Of a stretch of DNA of 64,000 nucleotides, positions 55,594-63,498 are shown piece after piece; position 1 is the stretch's first letter, and every line of letters starts with the position of its first letter. The notes beneath the pieces are model-generated. The model ran no database searches. It saw only the letters and a list, made by a program, of their open reading frames with translations, and had not been told where the DNA came from. The translations under genes and the position numbers were made by a program. The stretch is from assembly GCF_018531495.1 (NCBI RefSeq), contig NZ_JAHDTI010000018.1:124001-188000 (forward strand), in the 5' to 3' direction. Origin of the DNA: Nonomuraea sediminis. Its GTDB lineage: Bacteria > Actinomycetota > Actinomycetes > Streptosporangiales > Streptosporangiaceae.

Positions 55594-57483
55594 GTGAAGA
55601 CAAGCAGACGGGGGTTTCTCGGCGTGGCAGCGGGAACGGCCGCGACGATCGCCACGGCGGGCACGTTGACGCAGGCCGCGCGGGCCGAGCCCGCGCCGCC
55701 CGACAGTCAGGTCGCCGACCTGGCAGGGCCCGACCAGCCGGCCGTGGCCACGCTCACACCCTTCCAGGACGCGTTACCGATCCCGCCGGTGCTCAGGCCG
55801 CGCGGGCGCGAGGTGACGCTGGAGCTGCGCTCGGTACGCAGGCGCCTGCACTCGCAGCTCCCGCCGACCCGCCTGTGGACCTACGAGGGCCACTTCCCCG
55901 GCCCCACGATCGAGGTACGGCGGGGCCAGAAGGTCCGCATCGCGTGGACCAACCGGATCGGCGACGAGACCGTGCCCGTCACCGCGGTCCAGGTGCCGGC
56001 AGCCACGCCGCCGCCGGTCAACGACCCGGGCAGAGGCGGCGCCATGCCGCGCGCCGACGTGGCCGCGATCCCGCCGTGGCTGGTGACGCACCTGCACGGC
56101 GCGGTCACCGCGGCGGGCAACGACGGCTGGTCGGAGAACGGGCTGCGCCCCGGTGAGGCGCAGGCCGCCGAGTACCTGAACGACCAGCCGGCCACCGCGC
56201 TGTGGTACCACGACCACGGCATGCACGTCGGGACCTGGACCGTCTTCTCCGGGCTGCTGGGCAGCTACCTGATCAGGGACGAGGAGGAGGACGCGCTCGG
56301 CCTCCCGCGCGGCGGGCACGAGATCCCGCTCGTGCTGTGCGACCGCAACCTCGACCAGGACGACGCCGGACGGCTTACCGGCGACCTGCTGCACAAGGTG
56401 CAGATCGCCGCGACGAGCCCGAAGGTGGTGACCCGGCCGTTCACCGGGCCGTTCACGCTGGTGAACGGCGTGATCTGGCCGTATCTGGACGTCGACCCGC
56501 GCTGGTACCGCTTCCGCGTGCTGAACGCCTCCAACGCCCGCGTCTTCCGGCTCCAGCTGATCGACGAGGCCGACGGCAGCGTCGTCACCGGGGCCGTCAA
56601 GCAGATCGGTTCCGACGGCGGCCTGCTGCCCAAGCCCGTGGATGTGGACGGGCCGCTGATCCTGGCGCCGGCGGAGCGTGCGGACATCCTGGTGGACTTC
56701 CGCGCCAGGCCCGGCAGGAAGCTCAAGCTCGTCAACACCACGCCGGGCGTCACCCCCGGCCAGGAGGCGCCCGCGCAGAACATCCCGTTCCCGCAGGTGA
56801 TGGAGTTCCGGGTGGCGAACAGGCGGCCCGACAACGACTTCACCCTGCCCGCGGTCGTCTCGCCCAGCTTCGTGCGCATCAACCACGACGCGATCCCCGC
56901 CGACCACGAGCACCGCCTCGTGATGACCATGGTCGGCGGCGGCGACCACGCGCAGATGTGGGAGATGGAGCAGGACCCTGACGCCAAGCCGGGCACCGAG
57001 GGCGTCGTGCAGCTCGACGACAAGATCTACCGCCGGGTGGCCAGGATGCCCGACGACGCCGTGAACTTCTTCGCCAAGCTGGGCGGCTGGGAGATGTGGC
57101 GCTTCGTCAACGTGGCGCCCGCGCTGCATCCGATGCACATCCATCTCATGCGTTTCCAGATCCTCAGCCGCGACGTCTACGACATCTCCGGGTTCAGCGT
57201 GCAGGACGGCACGACGACCAAGCCGCTGGTGCGCCTCTCGGCAGGCACGATCGACCCGAACGAGCAGGGCTGGAAGGACGTGATCCGGGTCGACAGGGCG
57301 GAGAGCGTCACGGTGGCCGGCCGCTTCGAGGGCGGCACCGGGCGCTACGCCTACCACTGCCACCTGCTCGAGCATCAGGACGAGGGGATGATGCGGCCGC
57401 TGGTGGTGTTCCCGCCCGCCGTACTCGCGCTACGGGCCCAGCACGACCACCACCCGCACGCGCTCACCGACGCCAGCAGGTGA
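55594..57483 (+). CDS. Tat-exported three-domain multicopper oxidase (CotA/PhsA-like)
   Basis: 629 residues. The twin-arginine signal SRRGFLGVAAG is at about 4-14, so the enzyme is exported folded. The copper ligands are THLHGAVT, LWYHDHGMHVG, LHPMHIHLMRF and AYHCHLLEHQDEGMM, all in the normal order. The three-cupredoxin layout and spacing resemble CotA laccase, bilirubin oxidase and phenoxazinone synthase. It would oxidise phenols or metals outside the cell. The GTG at 55594 has GGGGAG upstream. The methionine after the last histidines is the likely axial ligand of the type 1 copper. Confidence 0.93.
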   Translation: MKTSRRGFLGVAAGTAATIATAGTLTQAARAEPAPPDSQVADLAGPDQPAVATLTPFQDALPIPPVLRPRGREVTLELRSVRRRLHSQLPPTRLWTYEGHFPGPTIEVRRGQKVRIAWTNRIGDETVPVTAVQVPAATPPPVNDPGRGGAMPRADVAAIPPWLVTHLHGAVTAAGNDGWSENGLRPGEAQAAEYLNDQPATALWYHDHGMHVGTWTVFSGLLGSYLIRDEEEDALGLPRGGHEIPLVLCDRNLDQDDAGRLTGDLLHKVQIAATSPKVVTRPFTGPFTLVNGVIWPYLDVDPRWYRFRVLNASNARVFRLQLIDEADGSVVTGAVKQIGSDGGLLPKPVDVDGPLILAPAERADILVDFRARPGRKLKLVNTTPGVTPGQEAPAQNIPFPQVMEFRVANRRPDNDFTLPAVVSPSFVRINHDAIPADHEHRLVMTMVGGGDHAQMWEMEQDPDAKPGTEGVVQLDDKIYRRVARMPDDAVNFFAKLGGWEMWRFVNVAPALHPMHIHLMRFQILSRDVYDISGFSVQDGTTTKPLVRLSAGTIDPNEQGWKDVIRVDRAESVTVAGRFEGGTGRYAYHCHLLEHQDEGMMRPLVVFPPAVLALRAQHDHHPHALTDASR

Positions 57484-57493
57484 GGGTTCTCCC

Positions 57494-58216
57494 TCAGGAG
57501 GCCTCGCGCACGGCGGCCAGGTAGGCGCCGTCGCGAGGCAGGAGGGACGTCCCCCCAGTGATGGGGATGAGTCCGGCCCTGGCCGGGTCGTGGCAGATCG
57601 TGCGCCAGGCGTCGCGGATCTCGCGGATGGTCAGGAACCGCACGCCGTTGAGCGTGAAGCCGTTGTGGCGCAGCAGCGAGGCGCGCAGGTCGTCGGGGAA
57701 GCGGATGCCCATCTGCGCCTCGGCGACGGCGATGGTGTGGGCCCTGCCGGGGCGGCCGAGCACGGCCCCGCCCCGGTGGCGGCGCTCGATGCGGCGCCAC
57801 TCGCGGGTGACCTCCCCGCGCACGGCGGGGTCGAGCGGGCGGACCACGATCGCCGCAGGTCGCGGATGGCACGAGTCCTCGAGGACCGCGTACAGGGTCG
57901 GGGCCGGGGTGGAGCTCGGCGTCGGCCCGGGGCTGGGGCTCACCCAGCCGATGGGGCTCGCCGGTGCGGCGGGGCGCTCGGCCGCGCCGATGGGGCCGGG
58001 CTTGATGGCGAGGACGGCCACGACGGCGCCCACGACGGCCAGGATGGCCAGCCAGGGCGCCAGCATGCCGCCGCCACGGCGGCGGGCCGCCGGTGCGGTG
58101 CCTGGAGGTGGCGGGGCGGCCTCGCGCGGGCGGGCCCGGCGGCGCAGCCGTACCGCCACAGCGGCCAGGACGGCCGCGGTCAGCGCCGCCCGTACGAGCT
58201 TCAGCACGTCGGGCAC
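57494..58216 (-). CDS. Membrane protein with SMI1/KNR4-like C-terminal domain
   Basis: About 240 residues. Two hydrophobic segments (about 5-20 and 55-75) flank a basic loop, then a Pro/Ser/Thr stalk leads to a domain with IAVAEAQMGIRFPDDLRASL and RHNGFTLNGVRFLT, the SMI1/KNR4 signature. That fold is common as an immunity protein for polymorphic toxins, but here it is attached to membrane segments and stands alone. GTG 58216 is used; GTG 58207 is possible. Its stop and the MCO stop lie in one short palindrome. Confidence 0.68.
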   Translation of the reverse strand: MPDVLKLVRAALTAAVLAAVAVRLRRRARPREAAPPPPGTAPAARRRGGGMLAPWLAILAVVGAVVAVLAIKPGPIGAAERPAAPASPIGWVSPSPGPTPSSTPAPTLYAVLEDSCHPRPAAIVVRPLDPAVRGEVTREWRRIERRHRGGAVLGRPGRAHTIAVAEAQMGIRFPDDLRASLLRHNGFTLNGVRFLTIREIRDAWRTICHDPARAGLIPITGGTSLLPRDGAYLAAVREAS

Positions 58217-58264
58217 CCTATCCCGAAACCTGATCAACCACGGCGACACCCTAAGGTCGGAAGT

Positions 58265-59263
58265 ATGGAATTCCGACACCTCGGCCGCAGCGGTCTCAAG
58301 GTCAGCGAGATCAGCTACGGCAACTGGATCACCCACGGCTCCCAGGTCGAGGAGGAAGCCGCCAGGCAGTGCGTGCAGGCCGCCCTGGACGAGGGGATCA
58401 CCACGTTCGACACCGCGGACGTCTACGCGGGCACCAAGGCCGAAGAGGTGCTCGGCCGCGCGCTGAAGGGCGTGCGCAGGGAGTCGCTGGAGATCTTCAC
58501 CAAGGTCTACTGGCCGACCGGTCCCGGCCAGAACGACCGCGGCCTGTCGCGCAAGCACGTCACCGAGGCGATCCACGGCTCGCTGCGCCGCCTGCAGACC
58601 GACTACGTCGACCTGTACCAGGCGCACCGCTTCGACTTCGAGACGCCGCTCGAGGAGACGCTCAAGACCTTCGACGACCTGGTGCGCCAGGGCAAGGTCC
58701 TGTACGTGGGCGTGAGCGAGTGGTCGGCCGACCAGATCAGCCAGGCGCTGAAGATCGCCGATGAGATGGGCTTCGACCGGATCGTGTCCAACCAGCCGCA
58801 GTACTCGATGCTCTGGCGGGTCATCGAGTCGGAGATCGTGCCGCTGAGCGAGCGCGAGGGCGTCGGCCAGATCGTCTGGTCGCCGATCGCGCAGGGCGTG
58901 CTGACGGGCAAGTACCTGCCCGGCCAGCCGGCCCCGGCGGGCTCGCGCGCCACGGACCCGACCGGCGGCAACTTCATCTCGCGGATGCTGGCCGACGACG
59001 TGCTGAGCAGGGTGCAGGAGCTCAAGCCGATCGCGGCCGACCTCGGGCTGAGCATGGCCCAGCTGGCGGTGGCCTGGGTGCTGCAGAACCCGAACGTCTC
59101 CAGCGCCATCGTCGGAGCCTCCAGGCCCGAGCAGGTCCGCGACAACGTCAAGGCCGCAGGCGTCAAGCTCGACGACGACGTGCTCAAGCGCATCGACGAC
59201 GTGCTCGGCCCGGTCGTCGAGCGGGATCCCGGCAAGACCGTGAGCCCGCCCAGGCGCCCCTGA
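58265..59263 (+). CDS. Aldo/keto reductase, voltage-gated K+ channel beta-subunit type
   Basis: 332 residues in a TIM barrel. The catalytic set is Asp and Tyr in FDTADVYAGTKAEEVLG, Lys in EIFTKVYWP and His in LYQAHRFD. It is an NADPH-dependent reductase of the AKR6/Kv-beta style. The substrate is unknown. The ATG at 58265 is used. A perfect bidirectional terminator follows 9 nt after its stop. It diverges from the SMI1/KNR4-like gene with about 50 nt between. Confidence 0.9.
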   Translation: MEFRHLGRSGLKVSEISYGNWITHGSQVEEEAARQCVQAALDEGITTFDTADVYAGTKAEEVLGRALKGVRRESLEIFTKVYWPTGPGQNDRGLSRKHVTEAIHGSLRRLQTDYVDLYQAHRFDFETPLEETLKTFDDLVRQGKVLYVGVSEWSADQISQALKIADEMGFDRIVSNQPQYSMLWRVIESEIVPLSEREGVGQIVWSPIAQGVLTGKYLPGQPAPAGSRATDPTGGNFISRMLADDVLSRVQELKPIAADLGLSMAQLAVAWVLQNPNVSSAIVGASRPEQVRDNVKAAGVKLDDDVLKRIDDVLGPVVERDPGKTVSPPRRP

Positions 59264-59272
59264 TCACTTTTG

Positions 59273-59311
59273 AAAAGAAAAACCCCTCGAGTCACGAGGG
59301 GTTTTTCTTTT
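59273..59311. terminator. Perfect 17-bp bidirectional terminator
   Basis: AAAAGAAAAACCCCTCG (59273-59289) pairs with CGAGGGGTTTTTCTTTT (59295-59311) without mismatch around AGTCA. T-runs on both strands serve the aldo/keto reductase gene (plus) and the small gene ending at 59321 (minus). Confidence 0.93.
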
Positions 59312-59320
59312 TATCGGAGT

Positions 59321-59527
59321 TCACTCCGTGCGCAATGACAATCCCGCGTATTCGACGCGGTCCTCCTCGAGCAACGCGACCTGCTCAACGCCGGATTCGA
59401 GCAGCTCACGATAGTTCTCGCCGAGCCACGACTCGGCGTCCGCCTGGCTCGGGAAAACCTCGCGCGGCAAAGGACGATCCGTTACCTCACCACCATTTGC
59501 ATTTTCATAACGCCACCGCCATGTCAT
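59321..59527 (-). CDS. Small conserved-type protein, unknown function
   Basis: 68 residues beginning MTWRWRYENANGGEVTD and ending VEYAGLSLRTE. It has an alpha-beta pattern with SQADAESWLGENYRELLESG in the middle, which from memory is common in actinobacterial single-gene families. The ATG at 59527 has GGGAG 8 nt upstream; two earlier in-frame ATGs lack this site. It shares the strong terminator at 59273-59311. Confidence 0.72.
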   Translation of the reverse strand: MTWRWRYENANGGEVTDRPLPREVFPSQADAESWLGENYRELLESGVEQVALLEEDRVEYAGLSLRTE

Positions 59528-59622
59528 GCCATACGCTCCCATTTCGCAGAAGTTCCGCGGGTTCGCCGGGCGCACCCTCCGCACGGCATTGGAACCCTAC
59601 TCCCGAGCTCGGAGGTCGATCG

Positions 59623-60282
59623 ATGCTGCGCGCGTTCGGTGTTGCCCTCGTGGCGACTGCGTTCCTCTCCTCCCCTCCCGTGTCACCCGGCAATCCCGTC
59701 CCCGGCGGCCCTGATCCGAACGCCGCCAGGGTCTGGAGCGTCTGGCAGAGCGACGGCACGGCCTGGCTGGCCGCCACCCCGGCGGACGTGCCCAAGGACG
59801 GTTCGGTGATCGGCTGGCGCTTCTCGGTGGCGGCCGACGGGTCGGCGGCCGAGTCGCCCGGCGGCGACCAGCCGGCCTTCGACCAGGTGTGCGGCAAGCA
59901 GGCGGCCTCTTCAGGCCAGAAGCGGGTCGCGGTCCAGGTGGACTTCGGCGACGCCGCCTCCGACGCCTACCCCGGTGACACGCCGCCCGCCCAGGGCCTG
60001 CTCAAGTGCGTCAGCGGCGCGGAGAACGCCTCCGCCGCCCAGTTGCTCGCCCTGGCCGCCGACGCCAAGGTGAACCCGCAGGGCGACGTCGTGGCCGTCA
60101 ACCAGTACCCGGCCAAGGAGAAGGGCGGCGCGGCGCCGGCGCCCGCGGCCGGCGGTTCGCAGGGCGGCGGGCTGCCGCTGACCTGGATCCTCGGCGGAGC
60201 GGGCGCGCTGGTGCTCGTCGCCGGCGGCGCCGTGGTGGCCACCCGCCGCCGTGCCAAGGCTCCCGTACGCTCGGGCGGGTGA
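59623..60282 (+). CDS. Secreted membrane-anchored protein, SCO2322-like
   Basis: 219 residues. A signal peptide ends near residue 22, the middle domain begins with RVWSVWQSDGTAWLAATPAD and has two cysteines (QVCGKQ, LKCVSG), and a Gly-rich linker precedes a C-terminal span with RRRAKAP. The layout matches actinobacterial SCO2322-family proteins, which also sit near cobalamin genes. GGAGG lies 7-8 nt before the ATG. It heads the cobU-kinase-cobS operon through a GTGA overlap, so a role in cobalamin or metal uptake is possible. Confidence 0.72.
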   Translation: MLRAFGVALVATAFLSSPPVSPGNPVPGGPDPNAARVWSVWQSDGTAWLAATPADVPKDGSVIGWRFSVAADGSAAESPGGDQPAFDQVCGKQAASSGQKRVAVQVDFGDAASDAYPGDTPPAQGLLKCVSGAENASAAQLLALAADAKVNPQGDVVAVNQYPAKEKGGAAPAPAAGGSQGGGLPLTWILGGAGALVLVAGGAVVATRRRAKAPVRSGG

Positions 60283-61187
60283 CCGTCCAGCTCCAAGGTA
60301 CGGCGGGGCCGCGCGGGTGGCCGGAGCCCGGCTGCCCGTGCGCCTCGTGCGCCCGCCTCCCCGCCGGCCATCGGCGCCCCTTCGACCTGCGGGTCGACGG
60401 CCCGGCCCCCGGGCTCCTGGTGTACTCGCCGCTGGAGCCCGTACCCGAGGGCCGCTACGACCTGGTCCTAATGGACCTGCTCGAGGCGCCCGAGCACCTG
60501 GGGCTGCTGCGCAGGCGCGGAGCGGTGGACAGTGCGACACAGGTGGTGGCCGTGGGCCTGGACCACCGGATCCGCTCGGAGGAGGAGCTGGCCAGGCGGC
60601 TGGCCTTCTGGGGGGCGGTGGCCGTTCCCGACGGGACGGTCCTTCCTGTCGAGGCGGCTCCCCGGCCGCTGCCGAGGAGGACGCTGCTGCTGGGTGGGGC
60701 GCGGTCGGGCAAGTCTGCCGAGGCGGAGCTGCGGCTGGCGGCCGAGCCGTACGTCACCTATGTCGCGACCGGCCCGTCGGAGGCGGACGACGCCGATTGG
60801 GCGGCGCGGGTGAAGCTGCACCGCGAGCGCCGGCCCGCGCACTGGGACACGCTGGAGACGACCGACCTGGCTGCGGCGATCCGCGAGGCGCGGACGCCGC
60901 TGCTGATCGACGGGCTGGGCACGTGGCTGGCGGCGGTGTTCGACGAGCACGGCGCGTGGGACGGCGACCGGGCACCTGTCGCCGGGCGGTGCGAGGAGCT
61001 GGCCGAGGCGTGGCGGCACGCGCCGCAGCGCATCGTGGCCGTGTCCGATGAGGTGGGGCTGGGCGTGGTGCCCGCCACGGCCAGCGGCAGGGCCTTCAGG
61101 GACGCGCTCGGACGGCTCAACGAACGCCTGGCGGAGGAGTCGGACGAGGTGACCCTGCTCGTAGCGGGCCGCCCGGTGCCGCTCTAG
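60279..61187 (+). CDS. cobU: Adenosylcobinamide kinase/guanylyltransferase with truncated N-terminal domain
   Basis: 302 residues. The C-terminal 165 residues are CobU, with the P-loop LLLGGARSGKSAEAE (about 136-150), LLIDGLGTWLAAVFDEHG and VSDEVGLGVVP. It phosphorylates adenosylcobinamide and attaches GMP. The N-terminal ~130 residues start with LQGTAGPRGWPEPGCPCASC and resemble the metallo-beta-lactamase-like extension of longer actinobacterial CobU proteins, but no HxHxDH metal site is present. The GTG overlaps the previous stop. cobT is not seen in this operon. Confidence 0.9.
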   Translation: MTVQLQGTAGPRGWPEPGCPCASCARLPAGHRRPFDLRVDGPAPGLLVYSPLEPVPEGRYDLVLMDLLEAPEHLGLLRRRGAVDSATQVVAVGLDHRIRSEEELARRLAFWGAVAVPDGTVLPVEAAPRPLPRRTLLLGGARSGKSAEAELRLAAEPYVTYVATGPSEADDADWAARVKLHRERRPAHWDTLETTDLAAAIREARTPLLIDGLGTWLAAVFDEHGAWDGDRAPVAGRCEELAEAWRHAPQRIVAVSDEVGLGVVPATASGRAFRDALGRLNERLAEESDEVTLLVAGRPVPL

Positions 61188-61198
61188 TATCGGCGACT

Positions 61199-61921
61199 AT
61201 GCACCTTCCAGGGGGAATTCTGGATCTGTTCGGCGACGACGCGGTCTGGTCCGACGATCACGAGGGCAGGAGCGGAGTGACGCTCAGGGTCACCAACCCT
61301 GACGGGCGGTTCTTCGTCAAGCAGGGTCCCGCGGCGGTGGCCGAGCACGCGCGGCTGCGCTGGCTGAAGCGGTGGCTCCCGGTGCCTGACGTGGTGGCCT
61401 TCGAGGGCGACGCGCTGGTGACCGGCGACGTGGGGTGGGCCAGCCTGGAGCGGGCCAAGGCCCCCGTCAGGGCCGCGCGGATGGGCGAGGTGCTGCGCAG
61501 GCTGCACCTGATCCCGGTCGAGGAGTGCCCGTTCGACGAGCGGCTCGACGTCAAGCTGGCGCGCGTGACCGCCCGCGTCGCCGCCGGGCTGGTGGACACC
61601 GGCGACTTCGACCCCGACCACGCGGGGATGACGGCCGAGCAGGTGCTCGACCGGCTGCAGGCCGAGCGGCCCGCGGCGGAGGACCTGGTGGTGACGCACG
61701 GCGACTTCACGCCGGGCAACGTGCTGGCGCCCCCGGCCGGCGAGCCGGTCCTGATCGACCTGGGCGCGCTCGGCGTGGCCGACCGCCACGTGGACCTGGC
61801 CATCGCGCTGCGCGAGCTGACCGGGCCGGGCGAGCGCGAGGAGTTCCTGGCCGCCTACGGGCTCCAGCCCCTCGACGAGGGGCGGCTCTCCTACTACCGC
61901 CTGCTCGACGAGCTGCAGTGA
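61199..61921 (+). CDS. APH(3')-like small-molecule kinase in the cobalamin operon
   Basis: 240 residues. The aminoglycoside 3'-phosphotransferase fold shows the Lys in RFFVKQG (about 40), catalytic VVTHGDFTPGNVL (about 165-177), the metal Asp in LIDLGALGVADRHVDLA (about 187) and the C-terminal YYRLLDELQ. It lies 11 nt after cobU and its stop overlaps the cobS start (GTGA), so it is co-translated with two cobalamin enzymes. It could be a resistance gene, but the context suggests a metabolic kinase for a corrinoid side-chain precursor. TAGTAT 8 nt before the ATG is a possible internal -10 box. Confidence 0.82.
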   Translation: MHLPGGILDLFGDDAVWSDDHEGRSGVTLRVTNPDGRFFVKQGPAAVAEHARLRWLKRWLPVPDVVAFEGDALVTGDVGWASLERAKAPVRAARMGEVLRRLHLIPVEECPFDERLDVKLARVTARVAAGLVDTGDFDPDHAGMTAEQVLDRLQAERPAAEDLVVTHGDFTPGNVLAPPAGEPVLIDLGALGVADRHVDLAIALRELTGPGEREEFLAAYGLQPLDEGRLSYYRLLDELQ

Positions 61922-62646
61922 TCGACGGGCTCCGCTTCGCGGCCGGCACGCTCACCGCCTTCCCCGTCAGGGTGGAGCGGGTCGACCGGCGGGTGGCGGG
62001 GCAGGCGATGCTGCTGGCTCCCCTGGTCGGGCTCGTGCTCGGCGGCCTGGCCTGCCTGGCGCTGCTGCTTCCCGGACCTGCGCTGCTCGGCGCCGCGCTG
62101 GCGCTCGCGCTGCTCGCGGGCATGACGCGCGGGCTGCACCTGGACGGGCTCGCCGACCTGGCCGACGGGCTCGGCAGCGGCAAGCCCGCCGCGCAGGCGC
62201 TGGACATCATGAAGAAGTCGGACATCGGGCCGTTCGGCGTGATGACGCTGGTGCTGACCCTGCTCGTCCAGGCGGCCGCCCTCACGGCGGCGGGCCCCGC
62301 CGGCCTGATCGCCGCCTGCGTGACAGGGCGCCTCACCCTGGCCTGGGCCTGCCGGGCGGGCGTTCCCGCCGCCCGGCCGGGCGGCCTGGGCGCGATGGTC
62401 TCGGGCACCGTACGGCCGGCCGCGGCGTGGGCCGTGACCGCGGCCGCCGTCGTGGTCGCCGCGGTCGCCGGGCTCGCTCTCGGTCAGCCCGTCATCCCCG
62501 TGGGCGTGGTCGCCGGGCTCGGCGCGTCACTGCTGCTGCTCCGGCATGCCGGGCGCCGGCTCGGCGGCGTGACCGGCGACGTGCTCGGCGCGCTGGTCGA
62601 GGTCGCCACGGCCGGCTGCCTCGTGATCTGCGCCGCCTTCCGGTGA
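61918..62646 (+). CDS. cobS: Adenosylcobinamide-GDP ribazoletransferase (cobalamin synthase)
   Basis: 242 residues with six or so spans. The family motif GLHLDGLADLADGLGSGKPA (about 66-85) and MKKSDIGPFGVM (about 95-106) are clear. It joins adenosylcobinamide-GDP to alpha-ribazole in the membrane to finish cobalamin. The GTG at 61918 overlaps the kinase stop. Its last 120 bp overlap, tail to tail, the CPBP protease gene. Confidence 0.94.
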   Translation: MIDGLRFAAGTLTAFPVRVERVDRRVAGQAMLLAPLVGLVLGGLACLALLLPGPALLGAALALALLAGMTRGLHLDGLADLADGLGSGKPAAQALDIMKKSDIGPFGVMTLVLTLLVQAAALTAAGPAGLIAACVTGRLTLAWACRAGVPAARPGGLGAMVSGTVRPAAAWAVTAAAVVVAAVAGLALGQPVIPVGVVAGLGASLLLLRHAGRRLGGVTGDVLGALVEVATAGCLVICAAFR

Positions 62647-63498
62647 GGCCTGCCGTACGGGCAGGAATCTGTAGAGGGCGAGCGCGGTCAGGCCCATGAG
62701 CACCCAGCCCACCACTCCCGTGAGGCCAGCCAGCGCCAGGTTGGGCTTGGTGGCGAACAGGAAGATGAGCGGGACGGTCCCGTTCAGCGTGGCGTGGGCG
62801 ATCACCGACGGCCACACGCTGCCCGTGCGCAATCGCAGCCAGCCGAACAGGAAGCCGATGAACACGCACGTCACCACGAAGTAGGCCGCGGCCCACGGGC
62901 CGAGATTGGGGTAGTTGTAGCCGAGCAGGGTCAGCGGCGCGTGCCACAGCCCCCAGATGACGCCCGAGAGCACCAGCCCCCAGAACAGCCCGCGCGAGCG
63001 CACCAGCGTGGGCAGCAGCCACCCGCGCCAGCCCCACTCCTCCCCCAGCGACGGCAGAGCGCCGACTATCGGAGCGGTCAGGATCGCTGACACGACCTGG
63101 ATCGCGACGATCGCGCCCATGTTGGCGGGCACGGGCACGCCCTGCGAGGCGAGCACGGCGCGGAAGGTGGCGAAGTCGTGCAGGTCGAGCGTGACCAGGC
63201 CGACGGCGGCGCTCAGCGCACCCGCCACCAGGACGAGCACGACGGTGCCCAGCCAGGCGCTCAGGCCGACCAGAACGGCCCTGCCGGGGCGCGGGCCCAG
63301 TGTGAGCCCGGTTTCGCGGGCCCACTGACGGAACGGGGTGCGGCTGCGCAGCCACACGGCCAGCACGCCCAGCGAGGGCGTGAACATCATCGCGATGCCC
63401 AGGAGCCGGAAGTACGGCGAGGCCAGCCCGCCGCCCAGCCACAGCGGTAAGGCCACCAGCCAGGACAGCCCGAACGCCACGGGCAGGAAGATCTTCAT
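62527..63498 (-). CDS. CPBP-family intramembrane glutamic protease (CAAX/Abi)
   Basis: 323 residues with about eight spans. The active-site motifs are GEEWGWRGWLLP (EExxxR, about 155), WGLWHAPLTLLGYN (His, about 190) and IAHATLNGTVPL (His/Asn, about 235). Family members act in processing of prenylated or bacteriocin-type peptides or membrane proteins. The last ~39 residues (SPEGGADHEAAGRGDL onward) are read from the antisense strand of cobS and look non-conserved. The ATG at 63498 overlaps the stop of the gene upstream. Confidence 0.88.
   Translation of the reverse strand: MKIFLPVAFGLSWLVALPLWLGGGLASPYFRLLGIAMMFTPSLGVLAVWLRSRTPFRQWARETGLTLGPRPGRAVLVGLSAWLGTVVLVLVAGALSAAVGLVTLDLHDFATFRAVLASQGVPVPANMGAIVAIQVVSAILTAPIVGALPSLGEEWGWRGWLLPTLVRSRGLFWGLVLSGVIWGLWHAPLTLLGYNYPNLGPWAAAYFVVTCVFIGFLFGWLRLRTGSVWPSVIAHATLNGTVPLIFLFATKPNLALAGLTGVVGWVLMGLTALALYRFLPVRQASPEGGADHEAAGRGDLDQRAEHVAGHAAEPAPGMPEQQQ

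Noticed and set aside
61199..61921. Annotation as aminoglycoside resistance gene
   Set aside because: Fold and motifs fit APH(3'), but translational coupling to cobU and cobS makes a metabolic role at least as likely, so no resistance name was given.
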